Numbered from the stretch's first letter, positions 7,101 to 16,293 are shown. The stretch is 59,211 bases of DNA from Flavobacteriaceae bacterium (GCA_002862645.1 PKDQ01000003.1:1-59211); one strand, 5' to 3'. Notes: generated from the sequence alone by a model not told the origin. Made by a program: numbers and translations.

Positions 7101-10059
7101 ACACTAATTTCACATTAGCAGCTAAGCCTGAAAAACAAAAAGAATACACGCGATCAAGTATAGGGATTGGCGGAATAGCGATTACGTTTAGTGTGGCCTC
7201 AGTAGATGAAGAAGTACACAAATAGGAATCTGAATTAATCAAAACAGATATTTTTTTTCCATTTAAAGAAGTGTCAGTTGTGCGGATACTAAGGTTTTTT
7301 CCATCAGGAGAAATATTGAATGTGCTGTCGTTTGTTATAGGTACACCATTGATCAGCCACCGAAAAGTATTGGCATTAGCTGTTTCGATAGAAAATTGAG
7401 CTGTATCGCCCTCAGTTATAGTCGTTGCTATGGGCTGAGATGAAAAACTTGGTAGTACAGCCGGCGGTTCCTGGAAGTCATAAATATTATTGTTGTCGTG
7501 GTCTCGAATAGGGTTAGTGTAGTCATAATCAGTATAAACTACACGTCCTCTTATATCAGCCGTAGGGTTTGCTATGGTAGGGTCGTAGAATATAGGGCTT
7601 GTCCCTGCCAAACCATCACCATCCGGATCTTCATATCCAGCTTCAATGGCATCAAAACACCCATCAGCATCGCTGTCAGAATCTAAATAATCAGGGATAC
7701 CATCTCCATTACTAAAAGTACTATCCGTATTTAAAGCGAGATCATAAAATGAAATGACAAGCTTTAATTTTCCACTTTCTGTTACATTATTTAGCTTATA
7801 AGAAATAGCAATACCTGAAATTCCCATTCCAAATACATTTACATTACTATCACCAATTGAAGCGGGGTTAAACTTTGCGAGGATTAGATTGTTTGTATAA
7901 TATGTAACACCAGACTCAAAACCGTCATCAAAATTAGTGTCAAGAAAAAAGTCATTGTCAACATTGGCTATGGAAAGGGTTTTATCAGCGTCAGAAGTTC
8001 TAAGTTGAACTACCTCATTATTCACATGTGACGTTGCATCAGGAAATGAAACCTTAATATTTGAGGGCTGACTAAAATTCAGCACATATATACTTTCAGC
8101 ATCGGTGCTTGCAGGAATTTCAAAGGTTATAGAGCCGTTAGCACCGCCAGTTATACTACTTCCTGGGGCCAATGAAATTGTACTACTGACCGAGTAACTA
8201 GAAGGGATTGTAATATTTTTATCCGTAACGCTTGGAATAACCGGATTAATAAGATCAATAAAATCAAAAACAAATCCACCGCCACTCTCCTCACTGTTTA
8301 TAATGCCATCATTATCATAATCTAAATCTAAATTGTCTACTACTCCGTCACTATCATTATCATCTGGGCAATTACCAATGAAAATTGCTTGTGAGGTTAA
8401 GTTTTCACTATTAGCGCCACATTGATACACACCTCGTAATTGGTACCAACCTACTTGACCTGGAGTAAGCGAATTGATGTTTGCGTTAGTTGTTATCTCT
8501 TGCCACTGTGACGCGATTGCTTTTGGAGAGGGGTTATACCACCAACTGAACGATTCCAAGGTATTTACCTTTGCTGCATTTAAAATGAGGCTATTTTGGA
8601 TACAAGTACCAAGCGACACAAGGTCTAAATCAAAGGTAAATTCTGGCGCTGATTGAAAACCAGAATAAAATGCCCCAGATGTAGCTGCACCAGAATAAGT
8701 ATAATACGAAACATAAAGCTCACCAGCACTTTCAATTTTATATAATTCTTGGTCTAACCCTGAAAGCCTATGTGTAACGTAATTGGAGTTTCCTAGGACA
8801 TCCTGACCATCACTTATTATATTTCCGTTTACTGAAACATCTACACCTTTTTCAGCAACAATATTAACGCCGCCACCTTCTTGAAGTTGTTCCCCTATAT
8901 AATTTATGTTAGGAATATTATCTATGTTGCCTTTGGACGCACAATTTAACGAAGGAACTACAAACATTCCTTGGTTAGCAGTGCTTCCATTTGTTTCTCC
9001 ACAGACACTCTGAAAAGCCATAACGGGTTTATTTGTTTCTACATACATGTTGTTATTTGTTGAATATTTTTGTCCCTCAATGACGATGTATGCACCATTT
9101 ATTTCTCCTTGGTAAACTCCATTTAGGGAATATGTAGTTCCGCTCTCTAGGGGCACTAGCGTTGCATTTTCCACCTCATCCGAACGTCTTACGCCTATCT
9201 CTGGAGCTCCCCTAACAAAAATAAATTTGGTTCCAGCATTAGACGTATCTACAAGTTGGTCTATACCAAAATCCCTTCCACCTCTAGTTCCATTTGTTCC
9301 AGTTGCGCTTCCACTTATTACAGAAATATCTTTGTTTGAAACGACTCTACCACCAATCATACCATCAAGATTGTTTGCACCATATTTTGTTTCAATCACG
9401 CCTACATAACTTTGATTTTTGTTCAGCGTAATACTTATAGGATAAGCTCCATTATAATTATTTAGTATCACTTGTTTAGGGAACGAAACCTCAATTTGCG
9501 TATTGTCTTCTTTTGCGAGAATCGAGAAAAAATTGACAAAACTATTATCTCCGCTTCCACCTATATTAGTGAAACCACCCAGTAAAAAATCTGTACCCAG
9601 ACCTGCTTTACCTTTACTAACTATGGCTCCTGCTTGATATGCAGACAAAAAACGAACGGATACATAGACAGGCTTTTCAGCTTCAATGATATATCCCTTA
9701 TCGTTTAAAGTAGTTGAACCTTCTTCTTTTTTTATCAACAACTGTGTTTCGTTGGTAATATCATAATTAGCAGTTGTAGCATTCCCATATTCATTTCCAT
9801 ATACAATGGGCGAAAGGTTTGAAACAACTAAATATTCTGTATTGTTAGAACCTATTGGCTTGATAGCTACACTTACATCTTCACTGCTAGGGGTTGATAT
9901 GTGTAGATATTGTAGATAGGCTAAGGCGTCGTCAGAATCATTGGTAGTAATTGGCGGGATATAATGCACCTTACTGAGCTGTCCAAATAACGATGAAGGG
10001 AGGCACATGTAAAGGGCAGTCACGAAAATCGGCACAATGTTACGAAGTAACTTTAGCAT
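4135..10059 (-). CDS. Giant T9SS type B surface protein with C-type lectin domain
   Basis: 1974 residues, exported by a signal peptide ending near SSLFGQ (residue 26). Visible parts in order: an IgGFc-binding-like beta region (about 60-470), Asp-rich thrombospondin type 3-like calcium repeats (565-590 and 785-865), an Ig-like domain (875-960), a C-type lectin domain (about 1085-1250, with WLGL, EPNDW and EWND), several cysteine-bearing Ig/adhesin-like repeats (1250-1880), and a type B sorting domain. The last contains YFTPNGNGKNDNW, IFDRHGRLL and GWDGTYNG, the gliding-motility-associated C-terminal domain. It is probably a cell-surface or secreted adhesin. The PorP/SprF gene on the other strand starts 40 bp away. 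TACATTCG on the minus strand at 10078-10085 is a possible -7 box. Confidence 0.9.
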   Translation of the reverse strand: MLKLLRNIVPIFVTALYMCLPSSLFGQLSKVHYIPPITTNDSDDALAYLQYLHISTPSSEDVSVAIKPIGSNNTEYLVVSNLSPIVYGNEYGNATTANYDITNETQLLIKKEEGSTTLNDKGYIIEAEKPVYVSVRFLSAYQAGAIVSKGKAGLGTDFLLGGFTNIGGSGDNSFVNFFSILAKEDNTQIEVSFPKQVILNNYNGAYPISITLNKNQSYVGVIETKYGANNLDGMIGGRVVSNKDISVISGSATGTNGTRGGRDFGIDQLVDTSNAGTKFIFVRGAPEIGVRRSDEVENATLVPLESGTTYSLNGVYQGEINGAYIVIEGQKYSTNNNMYVETNKPVMAFQSVCGETNGSTANQGMFVVPSLNCASKGNIDNIPNINYIGEQLQEGGGVNIVAEKGVDVSVNGNIISDGQDVLGNSNYVTHRLSGLDQELYKIESAGELYVSYYTYSGAATSGAFYSGFQSAPEFTFDLDLVSLGTCIQNSLILNAAKVNTLESFSWWYNPSPKAIASQWQEITTNANINSLTPGQVGWYQLRGVYQCGANSENLTSQAIFIGNCPDDNDSDGVVDNLDLDYDNDGIINSEESGGGFVFDFIDLINPVIPSVTDKNITIPSSYSVSSTISLAPGSSITGGANGSITFEIPASTDAESIYVLNFSQPSNIKVSFPDATSHVNNEVVQLRTSDADKTLSIANVDNDFFLDTNFDDGFESGVTYYTNNLILAKFNPASIGDSNVNVFGMGISGIAISYKLNNVTESGKLKLVISFYDLALNTDSTFSNGDGIPDYLDSDSDADGCFDAIEAGYEDPDGDGLAGTSPIFYDPTIANPTADIRGRVVYTDYDYTNPIRDHDNNNIYDFQEPPAVLPSFSSQPIATTITEGDTAQFSIETANANTFRWLINGVPITNDSTFNISPDGKNLSIRTTDTSLNGKKISVLINSDSYLCTSSSTEATLNVIAIPPIPILDRVYSFCFSGLAANVKLVSDLKAAIGRNDINIYENETGGAPLADTAPLDDGEDYFVSAVNSAGAESPIRSVTNVIVASPKLNSSNPSNTVCLGDPITITATGVPQTVFEFESRLDSSYEKFLSYRGSHYFLRKVAMTWTGARNLIQSQGAGASMYVIDNKAEENAVYNKLLADGYAGTADTHFWLGLRQIDALKGNDFDEGWAWLNGSPLDPALANWKSGEPNDWDIATSTVDSDGIEDGSEDYAQFDFNPSDIAGGAGIEWNDMADNGSEGNSWPVFEFEGVSSVKWYKQEVGGAKTQITGMTTNSIVETPPVTTTYFYEITVNGVLCDDSITITVNDLPTILPASDITACDNNLDGDSTDTNEADFDLVKHREDILLGAIDRDVFYYETDTAALADSISTIVPFTNTANPQKLFFRVANTNTGCMSENFGSFDLNVDDLPQEITIDDLHDCDDDTVGNDKDGEHTFNLTVKTNEIFIALGGASTAFALSYHKSLIDAKNNFEAITSYTTQATDGGEKEIFVRIEDPNTGCVRYDNSFKVIVNKLPTSLISTIEVEQCETDGQIKYNLNSLVDVYSANYANETFEFYLDANLTDPVIDYENFVVPIGVSAQDVYIKIIDNNSLCERFDDVFAAGGSREPISVSFTVGTNNIPAAFTPLTFYDCVDESASTPVIGTFDTSIFNDIRAELLTADPDYNVPTVEINFYKNELDAVFRRNAIDVTKPLIVNPPIKEQELWVGVQDIGVKIECLGRIKVANLVVTPNPTFDLPEDQIFCTNLGNDVITITNEGGSYTYAWTIDGTTVSQPFKEISISKGGTYAVTATDNLSGCETVQTIVVTESELPPFERDDLIVFDLTGDGRNKIEVLTDTDALGVGNYDFSLDGGNFQDSPIFEDVPAGIHYISVRDKNGCGIQSVAVSVIGYPLYFTPNGNGKNDNWKISGVTGVFQSQSLIYIFDRHGRLLAQIPPNSLGWDGTYNGTPMPTDDYWFRVKLEDGRMFTGHFSLIR

Positions 10060-10098
10060 AGGTTTATGTAACTTGCACGAATGTAATGAATTCTTTAC

Positions 10099-11106
10099 GT
10101 GCCAAATAAAAAAAAAAACAACAATATATTATTTAGGTTCTTTTTGATGCTTGTAGTAACAGCGACATCAACAGCACAATATCGCATGCCCATTTATAGC
10201 GATTATCTAACTGGTAATTACTACATATTACATCCTGCCATGGCAGGTGCCCATTATGGTGGGATGAAGATCAGGACCTCTTTTAGAACCCAGTGGCTTG
10301 AGCTTGCTAACGCCCCCTCTATGCAAACACTAAATGCTCACACAAGAGTAGGTGATAAATCTGGCATCGGAGGCATGTTTTTTAATGATAAAAACGGCTT
10401 TCATTCTAATACAGGAATTCAAGCAACTTATGCGCATCATATAAATTTTTTTAGATCACAAAACGAAATAAACCAACTCTCATTTGGCTTATCAGTCGGC
10501 GGCTCTTTTCATCGACACGATCAGACCGCTTTTTCCCCTTCTTCTGAGTCAGTCATAAATGGAGAGCAAGTTAATAGTTCAAGTATTTATATGGATGTTG
10601 GCATTATGTATAATCTAGTCTCTTTTTATACTCATCTTACTATCCAAAACCTCGTTTTTCAAGGCAAGAATGTCAGAGACCAAGTGTTACTCGAAAGCCC
10701 TATGCGATTTTTGGTGTCTGCAGGAAACTTTTTTGAAATTACCCCCAAGTGGGCCTTGGAGCCCTCGCTTTTGGCTGACTATGTGCAATATGTCGACCGA
10801 CCTAACCTAGATATTAGTCTAAAATCACACCACAGTATTCGTCAAACACAGTTATGGTTTGGCACTTCTTACCGAAAAGGACTTACCGATACCCAAACCA
10901 AGAGTGCCCTTGCAGCTTACAGTGAATCATTTAATCAAGTAACCCTTCTAACAGGGATAAAACACCAAAACTGGGTCTTCTCATACGCATACACTGTTGG
11001 CCTTGGAGATATTATAATCAACAATTCGGGCTACCATCAGCTTACAATTGGGATAGATTTTTTGAGCGAAAAATATCGCCCAACCGTAATACGAGGAATT
11101 CTGTAG
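10099..11106 (+). CDS. Type IX secretion system membrane protein, PorP/SprF family
   Basis: 335 residues with a signal peptide ending in TSTAQ, then YRMPIYSDYL and YILHPAMAGAHYGG, the hallmark start of PorP/SprF outer-membrane beta barrels. Alternating aromatic strands run to the C-terminus. These proteins typically sit beside one type B cargo gene (as sprF sits beside sprB) and are needed to export or anchor it. The divergent giant gene is the obvious partner. The start is GTG at 10099. The nearest upstream ATG (10086) is out of frame and stops at once. An A11 run at 10108-10118 lies within codons 4-7, a possible slippage site. Confidence 0.88.
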   Translation: MPNKKKNNNILFRFFLMLVVTATSTAQYRMPIYSDYLTGNYYILHPAMAGAHYGGMKIRTSFRTQWLELANAPSMQTLNAHTRVGDKSGIGGMFFNDKNGFHSNTGIQATYAHHINFFRSQNEINQLSFGLSVGGSFHRHDQTAFSPSSESVINGEQVNSSSIYMDVGIMYNLVSFYTHLTIQNLVFQGKNVRDQVLLESPMRFLVSAGNFFEITPKWALEPSLLADYVQYVDRPNLDISLKSHHSIRQTQLWFGTSYRKGLTDTQTKSALAAYSESFNQVTLLTGIKHQNWVFSYAYTVGLGDIIINNSGYHQLTIGIDFLSEKYRPTVIRGIL

Positions 11107-11115
11107 CTTTGTATT

Positions 11116-11913
11116 ATGAGAACGTATCCTTCCTTAATTATACTTTTTCTTTTTTTTGGAACACTACAAAACACTTATGCGGAGGCGTGGGGCAAAACAG
11201 GGCACCGTGTAATTGGTGTGATTGCCCAAAAACACCTAACTCCAAAAGCAGCCGAGCAAGTGAATGCCCTCTTAGGCGGCTTGTCACTTGCATTTGTTTC
11301 TACTTATGCCGACGAAATTCGATCTGACGATCGCTACGGCCACCTGGCTCCATGGCATTACGTGAACATGGATCAAAACACACGCTATAATGAAGCGAAC
11401 AAAAATCCAAAAGGCGACATCGTAACGGCCATTCAAAGCTGTATAAAAATTCTTAAAAACCCATCTTCATCAAAAAAAAACAAAACGGTTCATCTAAAGT
11501 TGTTGGTACATTTTATAGGAGATATCCACCAGCCTTTTCATGCTGGTAGAAAGGAAGACAGAGGAGGAAATAGCATTGACCTTTTTTGGTTTGGCAAACG
11601 CACTAATCTCCACAGATTATGGGATACGGACCTAATTGAGCATTATAACATGAGTTACAGCGAATTGGCAGCAAACTTGCCCAAGCACACCTCCGAACAA
11701 AAATGCGAGATCATGGCAGCATCCATATTGGATTGGGTTAACCACTCTCAAGACTTAGCAAATACGCTTTATGACAAAACTCCACAAGGCAGTAGACTTG
11801 GGTATGTTTATCACTATCAAAATTTTGAAACAGTTCGCAAGCAGCTGTTAGATGCTGGATTGCGTCTTGCCGCTACTCTAAATACTATTTTTGATCCAGC
11901 AGAGAATGGTTGA
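11116..11913 (+). CDS. S1/P1 family nuclease, secreted
   Basis: 265 residues with a signal peptide cleaved near TYAEA; the mature protein begins with the Trp whose amino group binds zinc in this family (W25). The other ligands are visible: H30 (WGKTGH), D66 (YADEIR), H81 (PWHY), H131 and D135 (HFIGD), H141 (QPFH), H165 and D169 (LHRLWD), plus GGN at 149-151. It should be a periplasmic or secreted trinuclear-zinc nuclease acting on single-stranded DNA/RNA 3' phosphoester bonds. It follows the PorP/SprF gene by 9 bp and overlaps the next gene by 8 bp, so the three are probably co-transcribed. Confidence 0.93.
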   Translation: MRTYPSLIILFLFFGTLQNTYAEAWGKTGHRVIGVIAQKHLTPKAAEQVNALLGGLSLAFVSTYADEIRSDDRYGHLAPWHYVNMDQNTRYNEANKNPKGDIVTAIQSCIKILKNPSSSKKNKTVHLKLLVHFIGDIHQPFHAGRKEDRGGNSIDLFWFGKRTNLHRLWDTDLIEHYNMSYSELAANLPKHTSEQKCEIMAASILDWVNHSQDLANTLYDKTPQGSRLGYVYHYQNFETVRKQLLDAGLRLAATLNTIFDPAENG

Positions 11914-12373
11914 AATTGAGCGTAAATTTTTGGTAGACGACCCAGGGCTAGCCATTCTTAATGCCCGCCGTTCTTTTCAGATTTTTCAAGGATATATTTC
12001 CAATGATCCTGCACGTACTGTTCGCTTGAGAATTGGGGACGAAAAAGGATTTTTGACCATAAAAGGAGCATCTTCCAATGATGGCACTACCCGACAAGAA
12101 TGGGAGCAAGAAATATCGTTATTAGAGGCTAAAGCATTGATGCCTATGTGCCTGCCTGGTATTATTCAAAAGACAAGGTATCATGTTGTTGAAAACCAGC
12201 AACTATTTGAAGTTGACGTTTTTGAAGCAGCCCACGAGGGCTTGGTTATTGCTGAGATTGAACTTAAGCACGCTAAGGACACCATTCAACTTCCAAAATG
12301 GATAGGGAAAGAAGTAACGGGTGATAAAAGTTATTACAACAGCTATTTAGCCCTTCACGGCATTCCGCCTTAA
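11906..12373 (+). CDS. CYTH domain protein (triphosphate tunnel metalloenzyme)
   Basis: 155 residues. It begins MVEIERKFLV, holding the ExExK signature of CYTH/TTM enzymes, followed by alternating charged strands (RTVRLRIGD, FLTIKG, QEWEQEI, FEVDVF, IAEIEL) that form the tunnel. Family members hydrolyse triphosphates or act as adenylate cyclases; bacterial ones of this size are usually inorganic triphosphatases. I place the start at the ATG inside the 3' end of the nuclease gene because ExExK normally sits at the extreme N-terminus. The stop overlaps that of the convergent PBP gene by 4 nt (TTAA). Confidence 0.88.
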   Translation: MVEIERKFLVDDPGLAILNARRSFQIFQGYISNDPARTVRLRIGDEKGFLTIKGASSNDGTTRQEWEQEISLLEAKALMPMCLPGIIQKTRYHVVENQQLFEVDVFEAAHEGLVIAEIELKHAKDTIQLPKWIGKEVTGDKSYYNSYLALHGIPP

Positions 12374-14676
12374 AACCCTAAATCACTAAGGTCTTCGTCT
12401 TTAAAAAAGGATTTCTGTTGTCGAGCCAAAGACAGCGAATCACAGTCCATCGGAATGGAGACAAAAGCAGGTACTTCAAAAGGTTCTTGCGACACTACGA
12501 GAGTTGAATCGGCGTAGCAAGCTTGCATATAACTTGCCCAAATTGGGAGGGCCATCGTTGCGCCTTGACCATAAGCAATGGTTTCAAAGTGCGTTGCACG
12601 ATCTTCGCCACCAACCCATACACCAGTTGCTAAATTTGGCACCATACCAATAAACCAACCATCACTTTGATTTTGTGTAGTTCCTGTTTTTCCAGCGATG
12701 GGATTTTTAAATGCATAAGGATACCCTGTGACGATATCCCTAAAAATGGGATTTGTTTTATCTGCACCTACATGGCGGAGTCGAATACCCGAACCAGCTT
12801 CTGTTACACCCTCAAGCAACTTAAGGGTTACATAAGCAGATTCCTCACTCAACACATCTTTTGTTTCAGGAGTTGCTTGAAAAATTACCGTGCCGTTTTT
12901 GTCTTCAATACGTGTGACCAAAACGGGCTTCACATAAATTCCTTTGTTTGCAAAACTGGAATATGCTCCTACCATTTCATAAACACTCAAATCTGCTGAG
13001 CCTAGGGCGATGGCAGGCACACTGGGGATATTAGACCTTACGCCTAGGTTACGCGCAAGGTTTGCCACAGGCCTTGGCCCTACCTTGTCAATAAGGCGAG
13101 CACTTATGGTGTTAACGGAGTTTGCAAGCGCATTTTTAAGCGTTCGTTTTCCAATATATCGATCACCAGAGTTTTTGGGACACCACGCATCATGGGCACC
13201 AAATTTAGCGGGCTCAACACAGTAGTACCCATCAGGCAACGAATCACAAGGCGAGAGTTTCAATTGGTCAATGGCAGTAGCATACACAAAGGGCTTAAAT
13301 GTTGAACCAATTTGTCTTTTGCCCTGCATGACGTGATCAAACTGAAAATGACGGTAGTTTATACCTCCAACCCAGGCCTTGACATGACCCGACTGTGGCT
13401 CCATTGACATCATGCCTGCACGCAGAAAGTGCTTGTAATACCTGATAGAATCGGTTGGTGTCATCACGGTGTCTATGTCCCCGTTCCAGCCAAAAACTTC
13501 CATTTCTGTAGGCGCTTCGAAACTTGCCAAGACGCTTGCTTCGTCTAGCCCTCTAGCCTTCATTTTGCGCCAGCGTTCTGATCGTCGTTTGGCCTGTTCC
13601 ATTATGCGCTCAATTTCATCTTCTTTTATCTCTAAAAAAGGGGCTGTAGGATTAAACTCCCCGCTATTTTGTCTAAAAAATTCTTTTTGTAGCGTAGACA
13701 TATGCGCGGCTACAGCTTGCTCCGCATAGGTTTGAATCCTAGAATCTATGGTAGTATAGATGCTGAGCCCATCCAAATAGAGATTGTAAGAACTGCCATC
13801 TTCTTTTGGATTATTAGCTATCCAAGAGCGCATAAACTTTTGCAGGTAGGCCCTGAAATAAGTTGCGATACCCTCTGTATGTGATTGCGGATTAAAGTTA
13901 ACTTCAATTGGTAGCGCAGCCAAAGAGTCTTTTTCTTTTGGGCCAATCAGCTGGTTGCGGAGCATTTGTTGATAGACAATATTCCGTCTTTCACGGACAA
14001 GTTCGGGGCGCCTCAAGGGGTTGTACAAAGAGGAGTTTTTAAGCATGCCTACCAGCACAGCTGATTCACTCAAAGACATTTGGTCTGGCTTTTTTGAGAA
14101 GTATATGGAGCTCGCAGAGCGGATACCATCGGCATTATAATTAAAATCGTATATGTTGAGGTACATAGCTATTATTTCGTTTTTGGTGTACCTCCGCTCT
14201 AAACGAATGGCAATGACCCACTCCTTAATTTTTTGAACAACAGCCTCTAGCTTATTACTTGAACGGACACCTGTAAAAAGTTGACGGGCCAGCTGTTGGG
14301 TAATGGTACTTCCTCCTCCTTTACTTCCAAGATAAAATAACGCCCTAGCAGTGCCTTTAAAATCGATACCCGAATGGCTGTAGAAGCGTTCGTCTTCGGT
14401 AGCAATAAGCGCATCAATCATGCTGTTTGGAATTTCATCATATGAAATAGGCGTGCGGTTATCATTAAAATAAAACTTTCCCAATACGGTATTGTCAGCA
14501 GAAATTATTTGGGTGGCTAAATTCGTTTTGGGATTTTCCAACTGCCTAAAGTCTGGCATGGAACCAAGTAAGCCTGCCGAACCAGCGCCAAAAATTCCAA
14601 CAACACCTAGTATTGCAGCGCCAAAGGCAACCCAAATAAATCGAACAAATTTCCGGTATTTTCTGTGTTTAGTCAT
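12370..14676 (-). CDS. Penicillin-binding protein 1A-type bifunctional transglycosylase/transpeptidase
   Basis: 768 residues, class A PBP. One membrane anchor (about 12-38) is followed by a GT51 glycosyltransferase with EDERFY at 94-99 (catalytic Glu94) and GGSTITQQLARQLF at 121-134. The transpeptidase carries STFK at 458-461, SVN at 520-522 and KTGT at 663-666. It polymerises and cross-links peptidoglycan on the outer face of the inner membrane. The upstream gldH overlaps it by 8 bp, so it is expressed in a trhO-gldH-PBP transcript. All catalytic residues are present and the length is normal. Confidence 0.95.
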   Translation of the reverse strand: MTKHRKYRKFVRFIWVAFGAAILGVVGIFGAGSAGLLGSMPDFRQLENPKTNLATQIISADNTVLGKFYFNDNRTPISYDEIPNSMIDALIATEDERFYSHSGIDFKGTARALFYLGSKGGGSTITQQLARQLFTGVRSSNKLEAVVQKIKEWVIAIRLERRYTKNEIIAMYLNIYDFNYNADGIRSASSIYFSKKPDQMSLSESAVLVGMLKNSSLYNPLRRPELVRERRNIVYQQMLRNQLIGPKEKDSLAALPIEVNFNPQSHTEGIATYFRAYLQKFMRSWIANNPKEDGSSYNLYLDGLSIYTTIDSRIQTYAEQAVAAHMSTLQKEFFRQNSGEFNPTAPFLEIKEDEIERIMEQAKRRSERWRKMKARGLDEASVLASFEAPTEMEVFGWNGDIDTVMTPTDSIRYYKHFLRAGMMSMEPQSGHVKAWVGGINYRHFQFDHVMQGKRQIGSTFKPFVYATAIDQLKLSPCDSLPDGYYCVEPAKFGAHDAWCPKNSGDRYIGKRTLKNALANSVNTISARLIDKVGPRPVANLARNLGVRSNIPSVPAIALGSADLSVYEMVGAYSSFANKGIYVKPVLVTRIEDKNGTVIFQATPETKDVLSEESAYVTLKLLEGVTEAGSGIRLRHVGADKTNPIFRDIVTGYPYAFKNPIAGKTGTTQNQSDGWFIGMVPNLATGVWVGGEDRATHFETIAYGQGATMALPIWASYMQACYADSTLVVSQEPFEVPAFVSIPMDCDSLSLARQQKSFFKDEDLSDLGF

Positions 14677-15151
14677 TTGACAAGGTTCTTATTTCTAGTC
14701 CAATTTGGTGTAGCCCCACAAGCAAGCTGTCTGCAAAAATACGGTCGTTAGAGCGAACCGCTGGGCGCAATTTAAACAAATAGTTCCCGGGGTTTTCAAA
14801 CAAGAACCGATCCATATATGGAAGGCTTAGTTCATGCACATACATTCCAGCGCCTAACCAGCTGCCATCAGCATTAGCTAGCCTATAATTAAGAGTGTCA
14901 TATTGCGTGTCGCCTTTGGGCGTTGTCAAGGCAGCGATAAAGAAAATAGTTGCATAAGGATAATCGTTATCATGACGTAGTATCCAATGCAGCGAAGCTG
15001 TTTTATTGGCCAAGCGATTTCTATAGGCAAATGTTTCCCATTGGTCTTGTTTCCAACCATCATTTGGAAGCTCATTAAAAAGGAGCTCGCTAGAGGCTTG
15101 ACAGTTGCTAAGTAGCACACTCAAAACAAGAAGCAAAAAGGGGTTTTTCAC
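14669..15151 (-). CDS. gldH: Gliding motility lipoprotein GldH
   Basis: 160 residues with a lipobox LSNC (Cys17). The mature part has YRNRLANKTASLHWILRH, DYPYATIFFIAA, GSWLGAGMYVHELSLP and the end IGLEIR, which match GldH, a periplasm-facing lipoprotein needed for Flavobacterium gliding and T9SS function. Placement directly upstream of a class A PBP is a common arrangement in the family. It overlaps trhO by 4 nt (ATGA) and the PBP gene by 8 nt. Together with the T9SS cargo genes it supports a type IX secretion and possibly a gliding lifestyle. Confidence 0.85.
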   Translation of the reverse strand: MKNPFLLLVLSVLLSNCQASSELLFNELPNDGWKQDQWETFAYRNRLANKTASLHWILRHDNDYPYATIFFIAALTTPKGDTQYDTLNYRLANADGSWLGAGMYVHELSLPYMDRFLFENPGNYLFKLRPAVRSNDRIFADSLLVGLHQIGLEIRTLSND

Positions 15152-16194
15152 GACGGATTTAGGGCCTTTAGGTGATGGGCACGTCCTTTTTTGAATATTT
15201 TATTGCTGTTGTGCGTGCCCTTTCTAAGTTTCTTTTGTTTGTTTCTAGGTAAAGCAATGATTGACGCACAGCTGTCAGAACAACAATGATCGTGCTTTTC
15301 AGCACATGTTGGGCATTGAATAAAAAGCAAATGACAGGCGTCGTTTGCACAATTGACATGGGTGTCGCAGGGCGAACCACATTGGTGACACGTAGCGATT
15401 ACATCATCAGAAATAGCCTCACTTCTGCGCTCATCAAAAACAAAGTTTTTGCCGATAAACTTGTTGTCTAACCCTTGATTTTTTACTTGTCGCGCATATT
15501 CAATAATACCCCCTTCGAGTTGGTATACACGTTCAAACCCTTTGTGCTTAAAATAAGCACTTGCTTTTTCGCAGCGGATACCGCCTGTACAATACATCAC
15601 CAAATTTTTATCTGACTTGTGTGTCGCTAAGTCTTTTTCAATGATGGGCAGCGAGTCGCGGAATGTATCCACATCCGGCGTGATGGCTCCCTCAAAATGG
15701 CCAATCTCACTCTCATAATGATTGCGCATATCCACTAGTATGGTGTCTTCTGCGCTGGTGAGCGAATTAAACTCAGCAGCGTTGAGGTGTACCCCTTTGT
15801 TTGTTACATCAAAAGAGTCGTCGTCCAAGCCATCGGCAACAATTTTATCACGGACTTTTATTTTGAGCTTTAGAAACGATTTGTTGTCTTGCTCGATGGC
15901 AATGTTTAGGCGCACATCCTTTAAAAAAGCAATGCTGTCTAAATGTTTTTTAAACGCAGCAAAACATGGCGCAGTGACAGATAGTTGTGCGTTAATTCCT
16001 TCGTGAGCTACGTATATTCTACCAAGTATACTTAGGGCATCCCAGTGCATAAATAGTTGGTCTCTAAATTCGGACGGGTGTTCGATTTGTGTGTAAGTGT
16101 AGAAGGATAGCGTAAGGCGATCCTCTCCCGCCTCGTCGATTAGGGCAGCGCGCTGTTTAGCGCTTAATGTATTGTACAGTTGCATGCTATACAT
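15148..16194 (-). CDS. trhO: tRNA uridine(34) hydroxylase, rhodanese-related (TrhO)
   Basis: 348 residues. An N-terminal acylphosphatase-like domain (residues 25-120, with GRIYVAHEGINAQLS) is followed by a rhodanese domain with the catalytic Cys202 in MYCTGGIRCEKAS. A Cys-rich tail (CHQCGSPCDTH and CPTCAEKHDHCC) probably binds a metal. This is the YceA/TrhO layout, which hydroxylates U34 of certain tRNAs in an oxygen-dependent way. It is the first gene of the set with gldH and the PBP. It is divergent from recA across about 100 bp, which must hold promoters for both. Confidence 0.92.
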   Translation of the reverse strand: MYSMQLYNTLSAKQRAALIDEAGEDRLTLSFYTYTQIEHPSEFRDQLFMHWDALSILGRIYVAHEGINAQLSVTAPCFAAFKKHLDSIAFLKDVRLNIAIEQDNKSFLKLKIKVRDKIVADGLDDDSFDVTNKGVHLNAAEFNSLTSAEDTILVDMRNHYESEIGHFEGAITPDVDTFRDSLPIIEKDLATHKSDKNLVMYCTGGIRCEKASAYFKHKGFERVYQLEGGIIEYARQVKNQGLDNKFIGKNFVFDERRSEAISDDVIATCHQCGSPCDTHVNCANDACHLLFIQCPTCAEKHDHCCSDSCASIIALPRNKQKKLRKGTHNSNKIFKKGRAHHLKALNPS

Positions 16195-16293
16195 AATTAA
16201 GTTTATACGGCAAAGATATCAAATTAAATATCGTCAGAAAAAACCTAAACAATTGGAAATATTGTACCTTAGCAAATAGCTAAAAAATCAAGC

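Noticed and set aside
6435-7885. The C-type lectin domain as a possible diversity-generating retroelement target
   Set aside because: DGR targets have the lectin fold at the C-terminus with a nearby template repeat and reverse transcriptase. Here the domain is in the middle of the protein and neither was seen in the window.
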